Below are positions 38,928 through 48,189 of a stretch of 53,374 bases of DNA, in pieces. The stretch covers positions 1 through 53,374 of the forward strand of contig NZ_AUJO01000023.1 of assembly GCF_000424265.1 (NCBI RefSeq). The letters are read 5' to 3'. Position numbers and translations under genes: made by a program. How positions within the stretch are numbered: position 1 is the first letter of the stretch; the number at the start of each line of letters is the position of its first letter. Under the pieces are notes generated by a model that did no database searches, was not told where the DNA came from, and was given only the letters and a program-made list of their open reading frames with translations. This stretch comes from Butyrivibrio sp. WCD3002 (GTDB lineage Bacteria; Bacillota; Clostridia; Lachnospirales; Lachnospiraceae).

Positions 38928-41705
38928 TTAGTATTTTCTTATATCTCCATCAAAAGCCGCGCCCTGGTTATTTGCTTTTTCCTGCACATTAAGAGCTGCT
39001 ATTACAGCTTCATACATAGGCTTTGCTTCAGGAGCCTGAACCAGCATCTCCGTAAGAGTCATGCCCATGGCATATCCGATCATGGGATTATCCAGCATTC
39101 CCGGAGCAAACTGTTCAAACATGTCCTTTGCAAGCTGATTCTGCAATATCTCGCCAAGAGTGCTCTCCATGCTGTATCTCTCCACAGTCAGATCCGTATC
39201 AGTAGCATAGTCGAACTCATAGGTTCCGGAACCAAGCACCTTAGTCTCAGTCTGCTCAGGAAGGGTCAACTCAGCCGTAGTATTAACCGGAACAACAACC
39301 TTAACCTTTATCCTTCTATCTTTGCAGCTCACATGACTCTCTATGGTTCCGTACATGGTTTCAAAAGACCTGTCGAAAGAATAAATGCCCTTCACCAGCA
39401 TCGGCTTTACCCTGAATCTCTTGTATCCGGGCTCAAGCTGCTCGATTCCACTTATCTTCCTGAACATCCAGTCTGCGATCGAACCATAGGCATAGTGATT
39501 AAGAGAGTTCATTCCGGACACATCAAAGTCACCCTCCGGTGTGATGGAATTCCATCTCTCCCAAATCGTTGTTGCCCCCTTATTTACGGCATAGAGCCAT
39601 GAAGGATAGTCCTCACGCATGAAAAGAACTGTTGCCAGATCATGAGCGCCGTTCTCGGAAAGCACATGGCAAAGGTATGGAGTTCCTACAAAACCTGTCA
39701 CCAGGTGATTCTTGTGTGCAGCTATATTTTCAACCAAAGCATCAAGGATTCGCTTTCTGTCCTTTTCTCTTGCCAGGCCGAAGAAAAGAGATATCACTGC
39801 CCCGGTCTGTGTCTCACTTACGATACGTCCTGTCGAGGTATAATACTCACTCCTGAAGGCTTCAAGGGTCTTTTCATAAAGCTTAGAGTAGCTCTTTTCG
39901 GCATCGGAATGTCCGAGAACTTTGGCTGTCTTTCTCACAATATCGGTCACATACAGATAGTAAGCATTTGCTATAAGATACTTGTCTGTCGCACCGGTCC
40001 TGTCAGCCATCTCCTCCTTATCCAGCGCAAGCCAGTCACCGTACTGAAAGCCGGTCTGCCAAAGGCCGTTATCGCCGCAGTGATTCCTTATATGATCAAC
40101 CCATTCATGCATGCACTGCCAGGAATCTGAAAGAATCCTTGTATCGCCATAGGTCTGATAAACAGCCCATGGAATGATAACAGCTGCATCCGACCAGGCT
40201 GACGAACTGTAGGAGCCCAGTATATCCGGAACCACATGAGGCACACCCTTTTCAAGAGATGACTCGGCACCAATATCCTTCATCCATTTGCTGTAGAACC
40301 TGGCTGTGTTTCTGATCTCTGAAGCAGTCCAGCAAAAAACCTGGGCATCTCCCATCCAGCCGAGCCTTTCGTCCCTCTGAGGGCAATCTGTCGGAACATC
40401 AAGGAAGTTATCCCTAAAGCTCCAGGTCACATTGCTATAGAGCTGATTGACCTTCTTATTTGAGCACTCAAAATCTCCGGTCTCTTCCATATCAGAGTGG
40501 ATCACCAGAGCTGTGAACATGTCCTCTGTGAGATCCTCAATGCCTTCGATCTTCGCATACCTGAAGCCATGGAAAGTGAATTTAGGTGAAAGAACCTGCC
40601 TCTCTCCATTAAGCACAAACGCATCTATGGACACGGCTTTTCGCAAAGTTTCAGGATAAAAGACTCCGTTCTTATCCAGGGTCTCAGTATGCTTAACTGT
40701 TACCTTCTGCCCTTTTTTGCCCTTTATATTAAGCTCAACAACACCTGTAAGGTTTTGCCCGAAATCCACAAGCTTATTGCCTTCGGGATCTGTAAATATC
40801 TTTACGGGTTTAAGCCTCTTTGTTACCCTGACAGGCTCATTTTCCTGGGCAACAAGGGTCTTTGGATCGAACTCCGTTACTGATACCTTACCCTCTGCAA
40901 AATCAGCTTTTGTGGTATCTACCGACTCTCCCATATAGATCTCACTTGATAGAATCTGCCCTTCTCTTACGCCCCAGTTCTCATCAGTAAAGATCTTGTC
41001 GCAGCTTCCATCCTCATAGAAAACGTGAATCTCAGCAAAAGCAGCAACCCTGTCACCATAATTATTGGGCTTTAGAGTGAATCCAAGGATGCCCTTATAC
41101 CATCCGTTTCCAACTGTGATCTCAACGAAGTTTCTTTTATCAATAAGCTCAGTAATATCATAGATCTGATACTGAAGCCTGTTTTTGTAGCTGGTCCACC
41201 CGGGAGCCATTCTCAGGTCTCCTGCAGTCTTTCCGTTTACGCTCATCTCATAAACGCCGTAGCTTGTGACGTAGGCAACAGCTCTTTTAACCTTTTTCCT
41301 GGTAGCAAAAGAACTGTAGAACACAGGACAGCTCTTGTTATCCTCTGACAAGTCGTGGGTGATCATGCGCGCCTGAAAGCTTGCAGGGTCAAATATACCG
41401 GTAATGAAACCGCCTTCAATCTCGCTTTTTTCATCATGATTGTCGCAGGCTTCCACGTGAACACTGTATGCCGTCTCATCTAAAAGAGCATCTCCCGCAT
41501 ACTCCACATGTATTGATGCATCTGACTCTATCAACTTGCTGTCCCAGACAGTGTTTCCGCTATCAGATTCAGTGACAACAATGCGATAGTTCTTCTGCAT
41601 GGTATCGGTCCTGCCGGACTTAAGTTTCCAGGAAAACCTTGGATTTTTTACTGAAAGTCCGAAAGGAGCTTTGTCATATTCTATTCTAAGGTCATATAAA
41701 TTCAT
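38928..41705 (-). CDS. alpha-L-rhamnosidase (GH78)
   Basis: About 925 residues from the ATG at 41705 (MNLYDLRIEYDKAPFGLSV); upstream codons in frame are a relic of another gene. Order: N-terminal rhamnosidase domains (about 1-320), an all-helical (alpha/alpha)6 catalytic domain (about 330-680) with DVPTDCPQRDERLGWMGDAQ near 440 holding the acid Glu and GATTIWERWNSITP with the second Glu, and a C-terminal sandwich. The last about 85 residues (GMLDNPMIGYAMGMTLTEML) form a helical tail also seen on other Lachnospiraceae glycosidases. No signal peptide. It releases rhamnose from plant glycosides or pectin in the cytoplasm. Confidence 0.92.
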   Translation of the reverse strand: MNLYDLRIEYDKAPFGLSVKNPRFSWKLKSGRTDTMQKNYRIVVTESDSGNTVWDSKLIESDASIHVEYAGDALLDETAYSVHVEACDNHDEKSEIEGGFITGIFDPASFQARMITHDLSEDNKSCPVFYSSFATRKKVKRAVAYVTSYGVYEMSVNGKTAGDLRMAPGWTSYKNRLQYQIYDITELIDKRNFVEITVGNGWYKGILGFTLKPNNYGDRVAAFAEIHVFYEDGSCDKIFTDENWGVREGQILSSEIYMGESVDTTKADFAEGKVSVTEFDPKTLVAQENEPVRVTKRLKPVKIFTDPEGNKLVDFGQNLTGVVELNIKGKKGQKVTVKHTETLDKNGVFYPETLRKAVSIDAFVLNGERQVLSPKFTFHGFRYAKIEGIEDLTEDMFTALVIHSDMEETGDFECSNKKVNQLYSNVTWSFRDNFLDVPTDCPQRDERLGWMGDAQVFCWTASEIRNTARFYSKWMKDIGAESSLEKGVPHVVPDILGSYSSSAWSDAAVIIPWAVYQTYGDTRILSDSWQCMHEWVDHIRNHCGDNGLWQTGFQYGDWLALDKEEMADRTGATDKYLIANAYYLYVTDIVRKTAKVLGHSDAEKSYSKLYEKTLEAFRSEYYTSTGRIVSETQTGAVISLFFGLAREKDRKRILDALVENIAAHKNHLVTGFVGTPYLCHVLSENGAHDLATVLFMREDYPSWLYAVNKGATTIWERWNSITPEGDFDVSGMNSLNHYAYGSIADWMFRKISGIEQLEPGYKRFRVKPMLVKGIYSFDRSFETMYGTIESHVSCKDRRIKVKVVVPVNTTAELTLPEQTETKVLGSGTYEFDYATDTDLTVERYSMESTLGEILQNQLAKDMFEQFAPGMLDNPMIGYAMGMTLTEMLVQAPEAKPMYEAVIAALNVQEKANNQGAAFDGDIRKY

Positions 41706-41785
41706 TTGATTATTCCTCTCCATAGCAAATTTCCCGTTCTTTTTAAGAAGCACAGTGCACTCGGCTGCGTTATCCAGTACCAGAT
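41706..41785 (-). pseudogene. scrap of a GH3 beta-glucosidase gene fused before rhamnosidase
   Basis: The frame that runs into the rhamnosidase gene encodes DNAAECTVLLKKNGKFAMER, which matches the AREAAAxCxVLLKNxGxLPL start segment of GH3 enzymes. The rest of the GH3 gene is absent. It directly follows the cut end of the transporter relic, so one deletion probably removed most of both. Confidence 0.5.
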
Positions 41786-41967
41786 TTAAATACTGTTGCA
41801 ACAGCTCCCGCAGCCATCGCAGCCTTATCTGTGTAGAAGTATGTCAGCAATCCGACAAGACCTGACATTGAATTAAGGGCGAACTGTCCCAATGAGTCCG
41901 CAAAATAATCTCCCTTTCTCATTACTTTCTGGACACCGGATTTATCGAGTCCAAGTGGTTTCTTTGC
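41770..41967 (-). pseudogene. GPH sugar transporter, N-terminal fragment
   Basis: From the ATG at 41967 (MAKKPLGLDKSGVQKVMRKG), with GGAGG ten bases upstream, 65 residues match the beginning of the intact GPH carrier at 25053-26459 up to AAMAAGAVAT. Then the frame runs VFKSGTG and stops. Only the first two helices remain. It lies at the head of the rhamnosidase transcript, so its promoter is now used by the rhamnosidase gene. Confidence 0.85.
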
Positions 41968-42061
41968 CATTTCTTTGTATCCTCCTCTAAATATCACACA
42001 CAGTGCATCTCTTTCTTTATTGACATTGTGGTGTATCTGTAGATAATATTATTGCAAGCAC

Positions 42062-42090
42062 GTGAATTTATTTGTAATTAGGTGAATTAT
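42062..42090. promoter_or_regulatory. 20-bp-spaced direct repeats before the second AraC gene
   Basis: GTGAATTTA at 42062 and GTGAATTAT at 42082 are 20 bp apart, the spacing seen at the sites of the paralogous AraC protein, but with a different core. They end one base before the start codon, which suggests autorepression and control of the leftward rhamnosidase unit. Confidence 0.55.
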
Positions 42091-42091
42091 A

Positions 42092-43285
42092 ATGGCTGGA
42101 AAAAGAAAAATCGAAGACTTCCTAAATCTTCTATACAACGCGGCATATATTCCTGTCCACTACTTCAGGAAAGACGAGCTTATTATGGCATTCCCTGCAA
42201 ATGAGCTGCCGGTGGACTTTATCTCTGCATATAAGGGGCTTCTTACAGAAAGTAACGAGAATGTCAGTTTCAGATTCACAGAAGACTTTCTCTTTTTAGG
42301 AATAATACAGAACTTTAACACCGGTGAAACCATAATCGTAGGACCTGTAAGCAATGTCACAATAACCTCTGACATCATCGATCACATGATAAAAGAGTAC
42401 TCTCTGCCTGTGGAATACAAGCTGGGAATAGAGGAGTTCTATCGCAAGACTCCTCTGTTTTCAAACTCTCAGTTTTTCAATATCCTTGCCCTGATCAACA
42501 GGGAACTGAATGGCGAGACCATAGACATTATCTCCAAGTTCAACGTATTTGATCAGGGAAAAGAGAAAGCTATCGGGCAAAAGCATACAAGAGAACTTGT
42601 GGATATCAAGGAAAATGAGCGTTTCCACAATACGTATCTCTTTGAGAAGGAATACTACGGATACATTCATCGAGGTGACGTGGAAGGCCTCAAAGCATTC
42701 TTCAAAAATGCGCCAAGGATAACTGAAGGAAAAGTGGCGGGTGACTCACTGCGCCAGGCCAAGAACATCTTTATCAGCTCCATCGCCATCATCACCAGAA
42801 AAGCTGTTGAAGGCGGACTGGATGTGGAAACAGCGTATCTTCTCTCCGACTCCTATATCCAGGAGGCGGAAAAGATGACGGACTCTGCGGCCATCACATT
42901 CCTTAATGCCACGGCAGCTATGGACTTTACCAAGAGAGTTTCGGAAGCAAAGATTCCTTCCGGAATGACCATTGATATCTACAGGGCCATCGAATATATC
43001 TCCAATCACGTCAATCAGGACATCTCTGTAGAAGAGATTGCTGATCACCTTGGCATGGAGCGAAGCACCCTCTCCAAGAAATTCAAGAGAGAATTGGGCT
43101 TTAACATCAGCTCTTTTATCATGAGAAAAAAACTGGAGGAAGCCAGAAGCCTCCTCCACTACTCTGATCGCTCCATAAGTGAGATCAGTGAATATCTGTG
43201 TTTTTCTTCCCAGAGTTATTTCCAGAATGTTTTTAAAAAGAAATATGGGATGACACCCAAGGAGTATAGAAAGAGCATATCCTAA
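42092..43285 (+). CDS. AraC-family regulator, paralogue of the 23.8-kb regulator
   Basis: 397 residues with the same plan as the first: sensor-like front part (LNLLYNAAYIPVHYFRKDEL), helical middle (LRQAKNIFISSIAIITRKAV) and AraC helix-turn-helix pair at about 290-395 (NQDISVEEIADHLGMERSTL, ISEISEYLCFSSQSYFQNVF, KKYGMTPKEYRKS). It is divergent from the GPH-relic/rhamnosidase unit, which it probably controls in response to a rhamnose-containing sugar. AGGTGA precedes the ATG. Confidence 0.9.
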   Translation: MAGKRKIEDFLNLLYNAAYIPVHYFRKDELIMAFPANELPVDFISAYKGLLTESNENVSFRFTEDFLFLGIIQNFNTGETIIVGPVSNVTITSDIIDHMIKEYSLPVEYKLGIEEFYRKTPLFSNSQFFNILALINRELNGETIDIISKFNVFDQGKEKAIGQKHTRELVDIKENERFHNTYLFEKEYYGYIHRGDVEGLKAFFKNAPRITEGKVAGDSLRQAKNIFISSIAIITRKAVEGGLDVETAYLLSDSYIQEAEKMTDSAAITFLNATAAMDFTKRVSEAKIPSGMTIDIYRAIEYISNHVNQDISVEEIADHLGMERSTLSKKFKRELGFNISSFIMRKKLEEARSLLHYSDRSISEISEYLCFSSQSYFQNVFKKKYGMTPKEYRKSIS

Positions 43286-43567
43286 CAATTGCAAATAATG
43301 TAAACTGCCTGGCCATCGGCCAAAAATATTTCTTCTCCTTTTTCATGTAGTTTAATCATCTTATCACCATTCCAATGAAGAAATATTCTGTTTGGGATAA
43401 TATGTAATCCTTATGAAAGAAATTAATGAAGTTTTTAGAATCATTTAATAGCTGCTGTTGGGCTGATTGATATAATAATTATATAAGTACTTAATATTCA
43501 TAAAATATGCTTACTATGTCACTTTTAAATAGTAATCTTTGTTATTCAACTTGAGGAGGCAAGAAAA

Positions 43568-45367
43568 ATGGCAAGCGAACAAAACTCAAAACAGGAAAAT
43601 ATCTTAAAAAAAGGAAATATTTTCCAATCAATTGTATTCCAAAATTTATCTGTAAATCTGGTTATACTCCTGGCATTTGTTATAGTTACAATTGTTCTTA
43701 TTAACAGCTTAATAGGAATGAAGGAAATTGCTGTCACTGCCAGCCAGGGTGAAGCAGAAACTCTTATAGCCGAAGCAAAAATAAAACAGGCAACTCTACT
43801 TATCGACGGCAGACTCAGCGCTCTTATCGGAGCCTCGACTATCGATACCGTTGACGAAGCTACAATACAGGGGTATCTAAGTGATATAGACGCTGCCAAG
43901 GCACAGATCCCTGATGCGCTAAATTACCTTAGTACCAGCCTTCTTGTAACTCAGGGTCAAAACGGTGATCAGATTTTTAAAGAGCTCTCCACTGCACTGG
44001 ATACATATCTTGCTGATGCCGATAAAATCGCAGCGGGTTGTAAAGCCAAGGATATGAATACTGTATTTGGCATTCTGTCTTCAACTTATTATCCCAACAT
44101 GAACGCTATGAATGCATCCTTTGATACGGCCGAAGCAACCATCAAAAGCCTCTCTGATGGAATGAATGCTTTTCTTCAATTTAGATTAGACTCAGCAAAA
44201 AGAAATGCATATATAGGTATGATCATTATTGTGTTGTGCATTCTCGTAAACCTTGGCCTTGGTATTGTAAGAATCAGCAATAAGATAAGTGCTATTTCTT
44301 CTGAAGTAACATCAATCATTGATAATATAAATGCAGGAAAAGGTGATCTTACAGTACGTATCAAAACCGCCTCAAAAACAGAGCTGCAGTCCATTATCAT
44401 GGGTATCAACCAGTTTATAGAAACCCTTCAGGTGATCATACGTGACGTAAAGGATGGCACCGTTGTACTAAGAACTTCATCTGACGAAATGACAGATAAG
44501 ATTCAGAGAGCAAGCGACAATATCACAAACACTTCTGCAGCTCTTGAGGAATTATCAGCCAGCATGGATACAGTTGCAACTACAGCAGATCAGATCAACG
44601 GCCGACTTGAAGAAGTTAAAGATGCAGCTGATGAGATAAGACACGAAGCCTCAGAGGGTGCACAAACAGCCATTGGTATCAGAAACGAAGCTGATGAGAT
44701 CAAGGCTACAGCTGCACAGAAGAAGGAAAACACAGGCAGCAAGATCTCTGAACTTGGCAATGTACTACAGGAGTCTGTAAAGAACAGTGAAAAGGTTTCA
44801 CAGATAAACGAACTTACAAATGTTATTCTGGACATCGCTTCACAGACAAATCTTCTTGCTCTTAATGCTTCCATTGAAGCAGCAAGAGCGGGTGAAGCAG
44901 GAAAAGGCTTTGCTGTTGTAGCAGGCGAAATCAGTTCTCTTGCTGAAAGCAGCAGACAGACGGCAGGTAACATCCAGGTTATCAGCAATGAAGTAACAAA
45001 TGCAGTTAAGAGTCTGTCAGACAACGCACTTGAAGTCATTGATTTCATCAACAATACAGTTATTGCAGACTATGACTCTTTCGTAGAAACCGGCGATAAA
45101 TATGAGCAGGCTGCTATCCTAATGGATGAGATGCTTGAGAAATTCACCAGCAAGGCTGACAACCTGAATATCATAATGGATAAGATGGCTGATTCTGTCG
45201 GTTCCATCACAGAATCCGTAAAACAAAGCTCAGAAGCCATCGGCCTCTCTGCTACCAACTCAACTGAGATTGTAGGTGAGATCCAGGGTATAGACAATGC
45301 CATGAGCGAGAATAATAAAGTTACTGAAACACTGAACCAGAGAACAAGTATTTTTGAGAATCTGTGA
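43568..45367 (+). CDS. methyl-accepting chemotaxis protein
   Basis: 599 residues. TM1 at about 36-57, an extracytoplasmic helical sensor (58-213, four-helix-bundle type), TM2 at about 214-234, HAMP (235-290), then the long coiled-coil signalling domain. Its hairpin tip is [20 protein letters not shown] near 430-449, where CheA and CheW bind. Gln/Glu-rich heptads flank it as methylation sites. The ligand is unknown. Strong GAGGAGG precedes the ATG. The 282-bp gap upstream is AT-rich and holds no gene; I could not define a sigma-28 promoter there. Confidence 0.93.
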   Translation: MASEQNSKQENILKKGNIFQSIVFQNLSVNLVILLAFVIVTIVLINSLIGMKEIAVTASQGEAETLIAEAKIKQATLLIDGRLSALIGASTIDTVDEATIQGYLSDIDAAKAQIPDALNYLSTSLLVTQGQNGDQIFKELSTALDTYLADADKIAAGCKAKDMNTVFGILSSTYYPNMNAMNASFDTAEATIKSLSDGMNAFLQFRLDSAKRNAYIGMIIIVLCILVNLGLGIVRISNKISAISSEVTSIIDNINAGKGDLTVRIKTASKTELQSIIMGINQFIETLQVIIRDVKDGTVVLRTSSDEMTDKIQRASDNITNTSAALEELSASMDTVATTADQINGRLEEVKDAADEIRHEASEGAQTAIGIRNEADEIKATAAQKKENTGSKISELGNVLQESVKNSEKVSQINELTNVILDIASQTNLLALNASIEAARAGEAGKGFAVVAGEISSLAESSRQTAGNIQVISNEVTNAVKSLSDNALEVIDFINNTVIADYDSFVETGDKYEQAAILMDEMLEKFTSKADNLNIIMDKMADSVGSITESVKQSSEAIGLSATNSTEIVGEIQGIDNAMSENNKVTETLNQRTSIFENL

Positions 45368-45430
45368 TGGGGATGCATAAGCTTTAAGCGTCAAAAAAAG
45401 CCAATTTTATTCATCTTAAACGAAGTATTC

Positions 45431-45498
45431 CTGAAAAAGGGACTAATCAGCCACTCCTAAGCATCCTAAAAGGCGTGGCATGGTTAGTCCTTTTTCAG
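45431..45498. terminator. long bidirectional hairpin after the chemotaxis gene
   Basis: Arms 45431-45454 and 45475-45498 begin and end with CTGAAAAAGG / CCTTTTTCAG and pair almost throughout with a 20-base loop. It serves as terminator for the chemotaxis gene and can work in both directions. Confidence 0.75.
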
Positions 45499-45624
45499 TA
45501 TTATCCAATTAATTCTTCAAGGATTTCCAATAACTTTTTGCCCCTCTTTAAATCTCTTTATCACTTCAGCTTTGCGCCATCCTTAAAAGCATTGCCCACC
45601 TTTTCTCCAACTCCATAATATCCA

Positions 45625-45846
45625 TTACCAAATGCCGTACAGAAAATCCGGTGTAATCATTACCATGTACCAGGCATCTGCAATCATCTCATTTATGAGC
45701 TCATCAAAAGAAAATCTGGTGTGCTCAGGTGTCAGTTTCCTTAGGATAGCCTAAAACCAGAAAAACTTATAGCAGTTGCTAGTATCATCAAAAAGTCTGC
45801 TCAAATAGCCAATATTCAGTTCATCAGAAAAAGGCAGTTGTATCAT
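45625..45846 (-). pseudogene. HNH-endonuclease-like gene, N-terminal fragment with stop codon
   Basis: MIQLPFSDELNIGYLSRLFD, then CYKFFWF, an in-frame TAG, and AILRKLTPEHTRFSFDELIN, EMIADAWYMVMIT. This is the front part of a family of HNH-domain proteins in Lachnospiraceae whose HNH motif lies further on. After MVMIT the sequence leaves the family and stops at 45625. Both the internal stop and the lost C-terminus mark it as dead. The rest of 45499-45624 shows only a short tail-like frame (GNGYYGVGEKVGNAFKDG). Confidence 0.65.
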
Positions 45847-45901
45847 ATACCCACGTCATCCTTTTCTTTATTTCATCTATCATCCAATTATATTAAAAAA
45901 A

Positions 45902-45933
45902 GGACTCTGGCGCTATATGAGTCACCAAAGTCC
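45902..45933 (-). terminator. intrinsic terminator of the MntP-ZIP gene
   Basis: Stem GGACTTTGG / CCAGAGTCC on the minus strand with one mismatch, then seven T. Confidence 0.75.
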
Positions 45934-45992
45934 ATCTATGTTTAATTCCCTTTTTAAGCGAGTTGTTGTAGGGAGGAAGGCTAACGTTTAAT

Positions 45993-47357
45993 TTAAAGAA
46001 AGATCATTAACATAACGATTGCAAAGCCTACTGCGAAGGTAAGTGCGCCTCTGTCGTTGTCTTGCTTCAGGGCTATCTGAGGAATTTCCTCGATGGTGGT
46101 ATAAACAAGAGCTCCACCGGAAACTGACATTATATAAGGCAGAAGGCCGGGGAATAAAACAACCAGTACAACAGTGATAATACCTAGAAGCGGTATTGGT
46201 GCACCGGATACAACTCCCATAAGAAATGCCTTACCGGTTTTGGTTCCTGCTTCTCTAAGCCAAAGTGAAACGTTGAGCGCTTCCGGGATGTTCTGAAGTG
46301 AGATGGCAATAGCCAGGACAAGCGCAACCGATGATGATATCCATTCAGTCTCCATGAAGTGAGCTGCGTAAATAGTTCCAAGTGCTATTCCTTCGGGAGC
46401 ATGATGGATCACTTCCTTCAGCACAGCCTTTATTTTGGGGCTCAATTCACTTTCCGGACCTTCGGTTATATCGGAATAAACATGTGTGTGTGGTATGAAT
46501 TTATCAAGAAGAATCTGGAAGAGCACGCCTACACAAAAGAATATGGTTACAGGAATGATTCCCTTATGTACATTGGTGTCAAAGCCTTTAACTGCAGGCT
46601 CTATCATAGCCCAGACTGCTGCTGAGAGCATAATTCCTGAACTGAATCCAACCAGTACAGCCCTCATCTTGTCCGAGAGCTGAGCCTTCTGAGCATAGAT
46701 GATCAGCGAGCCCAGGAGTGTTCCGACAAGAGGAATCAGCATTCCAAATATTATCTCGGTGTCGGAGAGTGTATTAGCGCTGTCCAAATGTGTTATAAGT
46801 GCTCGGAATCCAATGAACAAAAGAATTGTTCCGCCCATGATCTCGGATCCTGCCTTGTATCGATCCCCGAAAACGCTGCCTATCTTAACTCCTGCCATTG
46901 AAATGATACAAGTAATGACTCCGATAATGATTACTGCAATCACAACATTGATAAGTCTTCCTGAATCAATGATCTCAACCGGTACTGCTACAAAAGTGAT
47001 GCCGACTGCCAAAGCATCAATACTTGTAGCTACAGCCATCATGAACATCGTCTTGACATCGAATCCCGGTGATACTTCCTCATCCGGACCAAGCGCTTCT
47101 TTGATCATATTACCACCAATCAGTGACAGTAGAATAAAAGCCACCCATGGCGCCACCATGCTGATCAGCTTAACAAAATTGGAACCCACCAGATAACCTA
47201 TAAGAGGCATAACTCCCTGAAATGTTCCAAACCATACGCCACACAAGAGATACTCTTTCTTTGTGACCTTGCCTACTGCAAGACCTTTACAAATAGAGAC
47301 CGCGAACGCATCCATCGCCAAACCTATCGCCAATAGCAGTACTTCAAATAAGCCCAT
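45993..47357 (-). CDS. MntP-type manganese exporter fused to a ZIP-family transporter
   Basis: 454 residues in two transporter domains. Residues about 1-190 are MntP (DUF204): LLLAIGLAMDAFAVSICKGL and MMAVATSIDALAVGITF hold the two Asp motifs, six helices. Residues about 200-454 are ZIP: HHAPEGIALG near 316 and SLQNIPEALNVSLW carry the metal-binding His/Pro/Glu pattern of helices IV and V. MntP pumps Mn2+ out; most ZIP proteins carry metals into the cytoplasm, but prokaryotic members differ. Translation is preceded by a yybP-ykoY riboswitch and terminator, so manganese likely induces it. AGGAGA precedes the ATG. One open frame spans both parts without a break. Confidence 0.88.
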   Translation of the reverse strand: MGLFEVLLLAIGLAMDAFAVSICKGLAVGKVTKKEYLLCGVWFGTFQGVMPLIGYLVGSNFVKLISMVAPWVAFILLSLIGGNMIKEALGPDEEVSPGFDVKTMFMMAVATSIDALAVGITFVAVPVEIIDSGRLINVVIAVIIIGVITCIISMAGVKIGSVFGDRYKAGSEIMGGTILLFIGFRALITHLDSANTLSDTEIIFGMLIPLVGTLLGSLIIYAQKAQLSDKMRAVLVGFSSGIMLSAAVWAMIEPAVKGFDTNVHKGIIPVTIFFCVGVLFQILLDKFIPHTHVYSDITEGPESELSPKIKAVLKEVIHHAPEGIALGTIYAAHFMETEWISSSVALVLAIAISLQNIPEALNVSLWLREAGTKTGKAFLMGVVSGAPIPLLGIITVVLVVLFPGLLPYIMSVSGGALVYTTIEEIPQIALKQDNDRGALTFAVGFAIVMLMIFL

Positions 47358-47389
47358 AATCCATCTCCTAACAAAAAGAAAAATAAAAA

Positions 47390-47417
47390 GACCAAGTACA
47401 GAAAACTATACTTGGTC
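47390..47417 (-). terminator. riboswitch-controlled terminator
   Basis: Nine-base stem GACCAAGTA / TACTTGGTC on the minus strand followed by TTTTTATTTTTC, placed between the aptamer and the MntP-ZIP start. Manganese binding to the aptamer should prevent its formation. Confidence 0.85.
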
Positions 47418-47467
47418 GTTCCTTCGAAAAAATGACAGCATGCATAGTTCTCCCTTAAACAACTATA

Positions 47468-47549
47468 CATGAGTCTCGCAATTTAAAACAAGCCAGGCCA
47501 AAGCCAGTATGTTGACTTGCTACGTTAAAACGCTTGCTACTCCCTCATG
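47468..47549 (-). ncRNA. yybP-ykoY manganese riboswitch aptamer
   Basis: Read on the minus strand, P1 is CATGAG / CTCATG. The 5' core GAGGGAGTAGC and the internal AGTCAACA followed by a GC-rich arm (TGGCTTTGGCC) and GCGAGAC near the 3' side match the conserved segments of the yybP-ykoY class. That class senses Mn2+ and typically controls MntP-like exporters, exactly the gene here. A terminator follows about 50 bases downstream, so control is transcriptional. Confidence 0.85.
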
Positions 47550-47775
47550 GAAAATATGAGAAATCATATCATTAAGAACAGATGCTGTCAACGTATGATA
47601 TTTCATTCCATACTCAGATTTCAGCCTGTCAAAAGTGAACTTGTCAGGCTTATATCTCTTTTGCAGTTTTCTGTAAAGTCGTAGTAGTAACTGATATCAC
47701 CATAATCCTCCACCTTCCATACTCCAACATGGATAGGCATTTCTGGCTTGAAAATTTCTTCAGGCTCCTGCGTTG
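47520..47775 (-). pseudogene. unrecognised frameshifted coding remnant
   Basis: One frame encodes ILTTQEPEEIFKPEMPIHVG and VWKVEDYGDISYYYDFTE. Near an AAAA run at about 47668 the sense continues one frame over as KLQKRYKPDKFTFDRLKSEY and TLTASVLNDMISHIFHEGVA to a stop at 47520. The two parts look like one protein with a single-base shift. Its last codons overlap the riboswitch aptamer. I cannot name the family. Confidence 0.45.
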
Positions 47776-47841
47776 TTAAGATTTCCTCTTCATCTTGCGA
47801 ATCTTATCTCTATAGTCCTGGGAATACTTTATTTTCTTCAA
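47776..47841 (-). pseudogene. RelE/ParE-like toxin, N-terminal stub
   Basis: A TTG start overlaps the antitoxin stop (ATTGA). KKIKYSQDYRDKIRKMKRKS, 21 residues in all, looks like the beginning of a RelE/ParE or Txe-type toxin, then a TAA follows. The remaining about 65 residues are missing, so the toxin is inactive and the antitoxin is orphaned. Confidence 0.5.
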
Positions 47842-48098
47842 TCCTCGAGCCCCATCTCTTTCTGCATTTCTTCGTCACTTACCCATCCCTCACGTTCTGA
47901 ACGCTCTTCAGCTCGTTTCAGATCTGATAAGACAGCATGAACAGCCCTCAATCGATCAAGTTCATCCGCTTCCTCGACTGACATTATTGCATAAGCACCG
48001 CGGCCATTTCTTGTTAGATAAACCCTGCTATTAGTATCGACCTCTTTTAGTACATCTGTATAATTTCTAAGATCGGATATTGGCATAATTGTTGGCAT
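47838..48098 (-). CDS. Phd/YefM-family antitoxin
   Basis: 86 residues. MPISDLRNYTDVLKEVD (about 5-21) and VYLTRNGRGAYAIMSVEEAD are the Phd/YefM signature: a DNA-binding N-terminal fold that represses the operon. The disordered acidic C-terminus (EERSEREGWVSDEEMQKEMG) normally wraps the toxin. The toxin gene that should follow is reduced to a stub. GGAGGTAGG precedes the ATG. Confidence 0.88.
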   Translation of the reverse strand: MPTIMPISDLRNYTDVLKEVDTNSRVYLTRNGRGAYAIMSVEEADELDRLRAVHAVLSDLKRAEERSEREGWVSDEEMQKEMGLED

Positions 48099-48189
48099 AA
48101 CCTACCTCCTTTTTACGCGAAACATATCTTTCTAGATAAATTATAAATCTCTGCCGCTATATATTCAGGCATATTCACATGTTAATTCA

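Noticed and set aside
43286..43567. Sigma-28 promoter before the chemotaxis receptor
   Set aside because: No TAAA-N15-GCCGAT-like pair at proper spacing; only generic AT-rich -10 candidates.
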